Assembly: GCA_045603085.1 (NCBI GenBank)
Contig: JAZULL010000113.1
Span: forward strand, 1-64,000
DNA: 64,000 nucleotides
Reading direction: 5' to 3'
DNA from: SVQP01 sp045603085
GTDB lineage: Bacteria; Bacillota; Clostridia; Oscillospirales; CAG-272
The notes beneath the pieces were generated by a model that searched no databases, was not told the origin of the DNA, and was given only the letters and a program-made list of their open reading frames with translations. Positions 60,530 through 64,000 of this stretch are shown one piece after another. The stretch's first letter is position 1. Every line of letters starts with the position of its first letter. Position numbers and translations under genes: made by a program.

Positions 60530-61177
60530 ATGGATTTGATCAAAATCAGCAATTCAAAGCTAAAGATCATGCTCACTGCTTCGGATATGGATAAATATGA
60601 TCTTTCAGAAGACCGCGTGTTTTTGGCTGAGGCACGTGTTCGTGACGCCCTACATCGCATGCTGGAGGATGCACGGGTACAAATCGGGTTTATCGGTGAG
60701 GACGCACGGTTATACGTGCAAATGTACCCATGCGTCAAGGGCGGATGTGAGCTATTCATCTGTAAGCTTGATGACAAGGATGCATATTCCTCGCAGGAAT
60801 CCGGGAATCTGCCCACCCCCGAGCGACCCGCACTGCCCAAGCCTTATCCCGGGACGCGTGCACTTCGAAAATTAGAGAAATACGGACGCGACGTTGTCGC
60901 TTATTCCTTTACAAGTCTTCAGGACTTGATCGGCCTTTGCCGACGGCTTTGCGGCATTGGCTTTTGCAACGCCAGCAATGCCTATACCGATTCAAAGCAC
61001 AAATATTATCTCTTTATATGCGATTTCCCGGCGCCCTCACTCTATTCGCTTGATCAATATTGTTTTCTTGGCGAATACGGCACGCGGGAAAATGCCAAAC
61101 TGTTACAAAGCTACGTTTCGGAATACGGCAGTTTGATCTGCAGCGAGCACGCCGTACAGACGCTGGCGCAATTATAA
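60530..61177 (+). CDS. mecA: MecA-family adaptor protein
   Basis: Adaptor that hands substrates to a ClpC/ClpE-type unfoldase. The 215-residue product has a MecA N-terminal domain (DLIKISNSKLKIMLTASDMDKYDL, GCELFICKL), a short linker rich in Pro and Gln (about 86-120), and a C-terminal domain with VVAYSFTSLQDLIGLCRRL, KYYLFICDF and an acidic YGTRENAKLLQSYVSEYGSLI end. A distal gap of about 145 bases to the divergent helicase holds a TATAAT near 60489 with a weak -35. The only Clp unfoldase in the window is ClpE-type at 34.4 kb, a possible partner. Confidence 0.9.
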   Translation: MDLIKISNSKLKIMLTASDMDKYDLSEDRVFLAEARVRDALHRMLEDARVQIGFIGEDARLYVQMYPCVKGGCELFICKLDDKDAYSSQESGNLPTPERPALPKPYPGTRALRKLEKYGRDVVAYSFTSLQDLIGLCRRLCGIGFCNASNAYTDSKHKYYLFICDFPAPSLYSLDQYCFLGEYGTRENAKLLQSYVSEYGSLICSEHAVQTLAQL

Positions 61178-61191
61178 TTTTACCAAGGCTC

Positions 61192-61220
61192 TTGCAATTG
61201 TGACTTGAATTTGATATAAT
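61192..61220 (+). promoter_or_regulatory. Sigma-A promoter of the uracil-DNA glycosylase gene
   Basis: TTGCAA and TATAAT with 17 bases between, 26 bases before the ATG. Confidence 0.8.
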
Positions 61221-61245
61221 GGTAGCATGAAAGCGAGGTGCTACC
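61221..61245 (+). other. Hairpin enclosing the glycosylase ribosome site
   Basis: GGTAGCA and TGCTACC pair across 11 bases, with the GAGG Shine-Dalgarno at 61235-61238 in the loop and the ATG directly after the stem. Start of transcription would be close to the stem. It could tune translation, or be a relic of a longer leader. Confidence 0.5.
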
Positions 61246-61800
61246 ATGACCTGGGATCAACTTTACGATACGTGCTGTGCTTGCCAAGGCTGTGAGCTCT
61301 GCAAGACCAGAACCAATTGCGTGTTCGGCACGGGCAACCGTCAGGCCGATATTCTGTTTGTCGGCGAAGCCCCCGGCGAGCAGGAGGATCTTTCCGGCAC
61401 TCCCTTTGTCGGCAGAGCCGGTCAGCTGCTGGATAAATATCTGTATGCCGTGGACATTGCGCGCGAGGACGTGTATATTGCCAACATTCTCAAGTGCCGT
61501 CCGCCCAAAAACCGAGATCCGCTTCCCGCAGAGGAGGATGCCTGCATCGGATATCTGCGCGAGCAGGTACGTCTGATCAAGCCCAAGATCATTGTGTGTC
61601 TTGGCAGAATTGCGGCCATGCGCCTGATCAAGCCCGACTTCAAGATCTCCAAGGAGCACGGTGTTTGGTTTGAAAAAGGCAGCTTTGTTATGACTGCGGT
61701 CTATCATCCTGCCGCACTTTTACGCGATCCGCGCCGCAAGGAGGAAATGCTTGCAGACATGCAGGAAATCAAGAAAAAACTGGATAGCTTAAAGGACTGA
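61246..61800 (+). CDS. Type-4 uracil-DNA glycosylase
   Basis: Removes uracil from DNA; Fe-S member of the UDG superfamily. The 184-residue protein has cluster cysteines C16 and C19 (CQGCELC), C84 and C100, the FVGEAPGEQED active site motif (39-48), GTPFVGRAGQLL and the C-terminal AVYHPAALLR. Additional N-terminal cysteines (C10, C11, C13) are extra. The AEC transporter gene follows after 6 bases. Start fixed by the promoter and the GAGG site. Confidence 0.95.
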   Translation: MTWDQLYDTCCACQGCELCKTRTNCVFGTGNRQADILFVGEAPGEQEDLSGTPFVGRAGQLLDKYLYAVDIAREDVYIANILKCRPPKNRDPLPAEEDACIGYLREQVRLIKPKIIVCLGRIAAMRLIKPDFKISKEHGVWFEKGSFVMTAVYHPAALLRDPRRKEEMLADMQEIKKKLDSLKD

Positions 61801-61806
61801 TATCTT

Positions 61807-62784
61807 ATGAATTTTGACTTTACTTCCCTTTTGGTGGTCATTATCGTCATGTTTCTGATGCTGCTTTGCGGATTTATCTGCCGCAAGATCGGCTGGATCG
61901 ACGACGTTGGCTCCAAGCGACTCTCCACGCTGATCATTAAGGTCGGTCAGCCCATGATGATCATTGACGCATTGGTCAACGTGGAATACACAACCGAAAA
62001 CCTCAAGCGCGGCCTTCTGATCCTTGCCATCGGCTTTTTCTTGCATTTTCTGATGGCGCTGATCGCCTTTCCGCTCTGTCTGCCCTACAAGAATCTTGAC
62101 GAGCGAAAGATCACCGAGTTTTCGCTGATCTTTACAAATTGCGGATTTATCGGTCTGCCCATCCTTGGCGCGATCTTTGGCGATATCGGCAAGTTCTACG
62201 GAGCGTTTTTCCTGATCAGCTTTAACATCTTTATGTATATCTGGGGTCTTATGATCCTCGGCCGTAAGCGCGATGACATCAAAATGACCCCCGGAAAGGC
62301 GCTGATCAACTTTGGCTCGGTTCCCTGCGTGCTGGGCGTTATTTTGTATCTGCTCAGAAATCCCGCGATCAAAAACCCCATCATCGGTACTGTGATCGAC
62401 GACGCATTTTTGATGCTGTTTGCAAAGCTGGCCGCGCTGTGTCTCCCGATCTCGGTGTTGATCACCGGCGCGCTGCTGGCAACAAGAACCCCCAAGCAGC
62501 TATTCTGCTCGGGCAAGATTTATCTGTTCTCGCTTTGCAAGCTGATTCTCATTCCCGCACTCGCATTTTTGATATGCAAGCTGCTCGGATTCTCGGATGA
62601 TATCGTGATGTTCTCCACAGCCGTCACAGCTCTTCCTACGGCATCGATCATTTGTATGTTCTCAGAAACCTACGATATCTCACCGGGCTACGCCTCGCAA
62701 ACGGTTGGCGTGTCCAGCATGCTATGTCTGGTCACACTCCCCCTGATGCTGACGCTGGCAGATAAAGCTCTTCAAGTTTGGTAA
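61807..62784 (+). CDS. AEC family transporter (auxin efflux carrier-like permease)
   Basis: A 325-residue inner-membrane protein with about ten helices in two inverted five-helix halves. The FTNCGFIGLPILGAIFG segment in helix 4 and the C-terminal TALPTASIICMFSETYDISPGYASQTVGVSSMLCLVTLP match the AEC family of anion or auxin-like carriers, often malate or malonate exporters in bacteria. It begins 6 bases after the glycosylase gene. Substrate unknown. Ends at a terminator shared with the convergent gene. Confidence 0.92.
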   Translation: MNFDFTSLLVVIIVMFLMLLCGFICRKIGWIDDVGSKRLSTLIIKVGQPMMIIDALVNVEYTTENLKRGLLILAIGFFLHFLMALIAFPLCLPYKNLDERKITEFSLIFTNCGFIGLPILGAIFGDIGKFYGAFFLISFNIFMYIWGLMILGRKRDDIKMTPGKALINFGSVPCVLGVILYLLRNPAIKNPIIGTVIDDAFLMLFAKLAALCLPISVLITGALLATRTPKQLFCSGKIYLFSLCKLILIPALAFLICKLLGFSDDIVMFSTAVTALPTASIICMFSETYDISPGYASQTVGVSSMLCLVTLPLMLTLADKALQVW

Positions 62785-62789
62785 AGTAA

Positions 62790-62823
62790 AACGCCACCGC
62801 ATACGCGGTGGCGTTAATTTTTT
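62790..62823. terminator. Bidirectional rho-independent terminator
   Basis: AACGCCACCGC/GCGGTGGCGTT stem with a 4-base loop and AATTTTTTG on the plus side, between the transporter and the convergent DUF4091 gene. Confidence 0.92.
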
Positions 62824-62825
62824 GA

Positions 62826-64000
62826 TTAGTTTGTCTGTTCAGCCAGTGCCTTGAGCAAGAATGCACGGATGTTGTAAAGCTGATCGTCGTTTCTGTTAAA
62901 TGTGACGGTACTTGTAACAACGTGGCTGACAAGCTCATCGGTATAAGCCTCGCCCTTCGCCTGCTCCAGCATGGTCAGCAGCTGGTATTCCTCAATACCG
63001 TCGCGGATGTTGAGCAGACGGATCGAAGGAATAGGATCAAGCTGGTTATATGCAGATCCCGGGTAGATCAGAATGCCGTCGCCGGGGCCGGTCTTGGAGA
63101 ACGGGCAACGCATGCTGTAGGTGGTGTTACCTGCCACGTCATAATAAGAGACGTGCCAGTAAAGGAATCCGGTACTGCCCAGCATGTAGTTAGTCCAGAA
63201 CATGGTGCGACCCTCGGTGCCGTCGTTGAACAGCAGGATGTTCTGATAAGGAGAGGTGTACGGAGGCTGGCAGGCAACGTAGTTCCAAAGCTCTGCCCCC
63301 TCTGCCTGATAGCCCTGCAGACGATCCTGGAACGATCCGACGTTCTTATCCATGTTCGCGCTCTGCATATACTGCTCGCCTGTAAACGAGGATGCCAGAT
63401 CTCTGGGGGTTGCGCCTGTAAATACAGGTGTCCATACGTTGACATACTTGGACAGATACTCAATCGAATCCTTTTCGTCGGTGACCTTGTACTGATCGTA
63501 CCAGCTCGGGAATGCCGTTGTCTTATCTACCGAATTGAAATTAAAGGTCGTGAAATCGATGGTACGCTCAAACGGAACCATCATGCGGTAATTCTCCCAG
63601 CCCCACACGTCACGAAGCATATCCGCTTCTCTTGCAATGGCCAGAACGCTGAGTAGACCGGTGTTATCGTAAACAGTTTCGCTCGTGCCATCCGGCCAGC
63701 CGATGGGTCGCCATCCGCGCGGTACACCCGGCTCATCCTGTCCGTAATAGAACATCTTGGGCGCGATGATGGGGTTATCCTTAAGCGAATCGTAGTGCTC
63801 CTTGTTCAGCACTCTGACCGTGGTCACGCGCGGGTTTTCCAGATATTCCGTGCCCAGCATGTTGTAGAAGGTCAGGCTACCCGTCAGGGTGATGCGGTTT
63901 TCAAGGAAGAAATCCGCGGTTGCGCGGGCAATCTCAACGTCGGTATAGCGAGTCAGATCGCCGTAGTTGTTATAGTGGTGCGTGTAGTTGGAGACAAAGT
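62826..64000 (-). CDS. DUF4091 family glycosidase-like protein, C-terminal part (runs off the right edge)
   Basis: A 5'-truncated gene: about 391 codons lie in the window and no plausible start was found, since the frame stays open to the edge. The protein has the DUF4091 pattern of glycoside-hydrolase-like TIM-barrel proteins: FLYWHVSYYD, LIYPGSAYNQLDPIPSIRLLNIRDGIEEYQLL near the C terminus, and a Trp-rich segment (WGWENYRMM, YGQDEPG). The YGQDEP sequence may hold a catalytic-like acid pair. It is probably secreted, like the other glycan-related genes nearby, but the N terminus is outside the window. Confidence 0.85.
   Translation of the reverse strand, partial: FVSNYTHHYNNYGDLTRYTDVEIARATADFFLENRITLTGSLTFYNMLGTEYLENPRVTTVRVLNKEHYDSLKDNPIIAPKMFYYGQDEPGVPRGWRPIGWPDGTSETVYDNTGLLSVLAIAREADMLRDVWGWENYRMMVPFERTIDFTTFNFNSVDKTTAFPSWYDQYKVTDEKDSIEYLSKYVNVWTPVFTGATPRDLASSFTGEQYMQSANMDKNVGSFQDRLQGYQAEGAELWNYVACQPPYTSPYQNILLFNDGTEGRTMFWTNYMLGSTGFLYWHVSYYDVAGNTTYSMRCPFSKTGPGDGILIYPGSAYNQLDPIPSIRLLNIRDGIEEYQLLTMLEQAKGEAYTDELVSHVVTSTVTFNRNDDQLYNIRAFLLKALAEQTN

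Noticed and set aside
1..64000. rRNA, tRNA, CRISPR arrays, insertion sequences, integrases
   Set aside because: None was recognised in any intergenic space; most gaps are under 200 bases and hold promoters or terminators.

Overview
The window looks like a chromosomal segment of an endospore-forming member of the Clostridia (Firmicutes), probably an uncultured gut or rumen lineage. The support is a Gram-positive PolC, SpoIIID, a PdaA-type spore-cortex deacetylase, a YlmC/YmxH sporulation protein, a ClpE-type unfoldase with a MecA adaptor, a group II ECF transporter core, the MEP isoprenoid pathway, many consensus sigma-A promoters and AGGAGG ribosome sites. A beta-mannosidase, a rhamnosidase-like enzyme, a DUF4091 protein and secreted sugar-binding-like proteins suggest growth on plant or mucin glycans. 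The genus cannot be named from the sequence alone. No rRNA, tRNA, CRISPR array, transposase or prophage was seen.

Layout. 1-5.3 kb (minus): one operon of an ApgM-signal peptidase fusion, rbgA, rnhB, yraN, an M19 dipeptidase and the start of thrC. 5.4-6.9 kb (plus): a membrane-anchored unknown and a HAD phosphatase. 6.9-8.0 kb: a small unknown gene, a 430-base noncoding stretch with palindromes and GC hairpins, and spoIIID behind a sigma-E-like promoter. 8.1-9.9 kb (plus): a SpoU methylase and a polytopic membrane protein. 9.9-11.4 kb (minus): two tandem polysaccharide deacetylases, one PdaA-like. 11.5-15.9 kb (plus): argG and argH with a candidate ARG box, then a VTC-domain/DUF4956 pair.

15.9-31.2 kb (minus): the classic block rpsB-tsf-pyrH-frr-uppS-cdsA-dxr-rseP-ispG-polC, with a GH2 beta-mannosidase appended after polC. 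31.2-42.8 kb (minus): ruvC, a class I methyltransferase, ecfA1-ecfA2-ecfT, truA, DUF5711, a ClpE-type unfoldase, a degenerate P-type ATPase and ylmC. 42.8-47.8 kb (plus): DUF951, a YfhO-family membrane protein, ruvA and ruvB. The ruvC and ruvA/ruvB genes therefore lie in divergent transcripts from one intergenic region.

47.8-58 kb (minus): a large lipoprotein, two paralogous secreted proteins with identical-length Cys...KKKD C-terminal tails, a GH78-like enzyme, a TIGR01212 radical SAM protein and an aminotransferase. 58-64 kb: a Rad3/DinG-like helicase, MecA, a family 4 uracil-DNA glycosylase, an AEC transporter and a 5'-truncated DUF4091 gene.

The most notable points are: (i) an in-frame fusion of an ApgM-family enzyme, possibly the alternative homoserine kinase, to signal peptidase I at the usual lepB locus, in an operon that also carries thrC; (ii) a full-length P-type ATPase whose DKTGT, TGES and GDGxND motifs are all lost; (iii) the paired Cys/KKKD sorting-like tails; (iv) the palindromic element and plus-strand promoter next to spoIIID. 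Starts were moved from the longest open frame wherever a Shine-Dalgarno sequence pointed to an internal codon.
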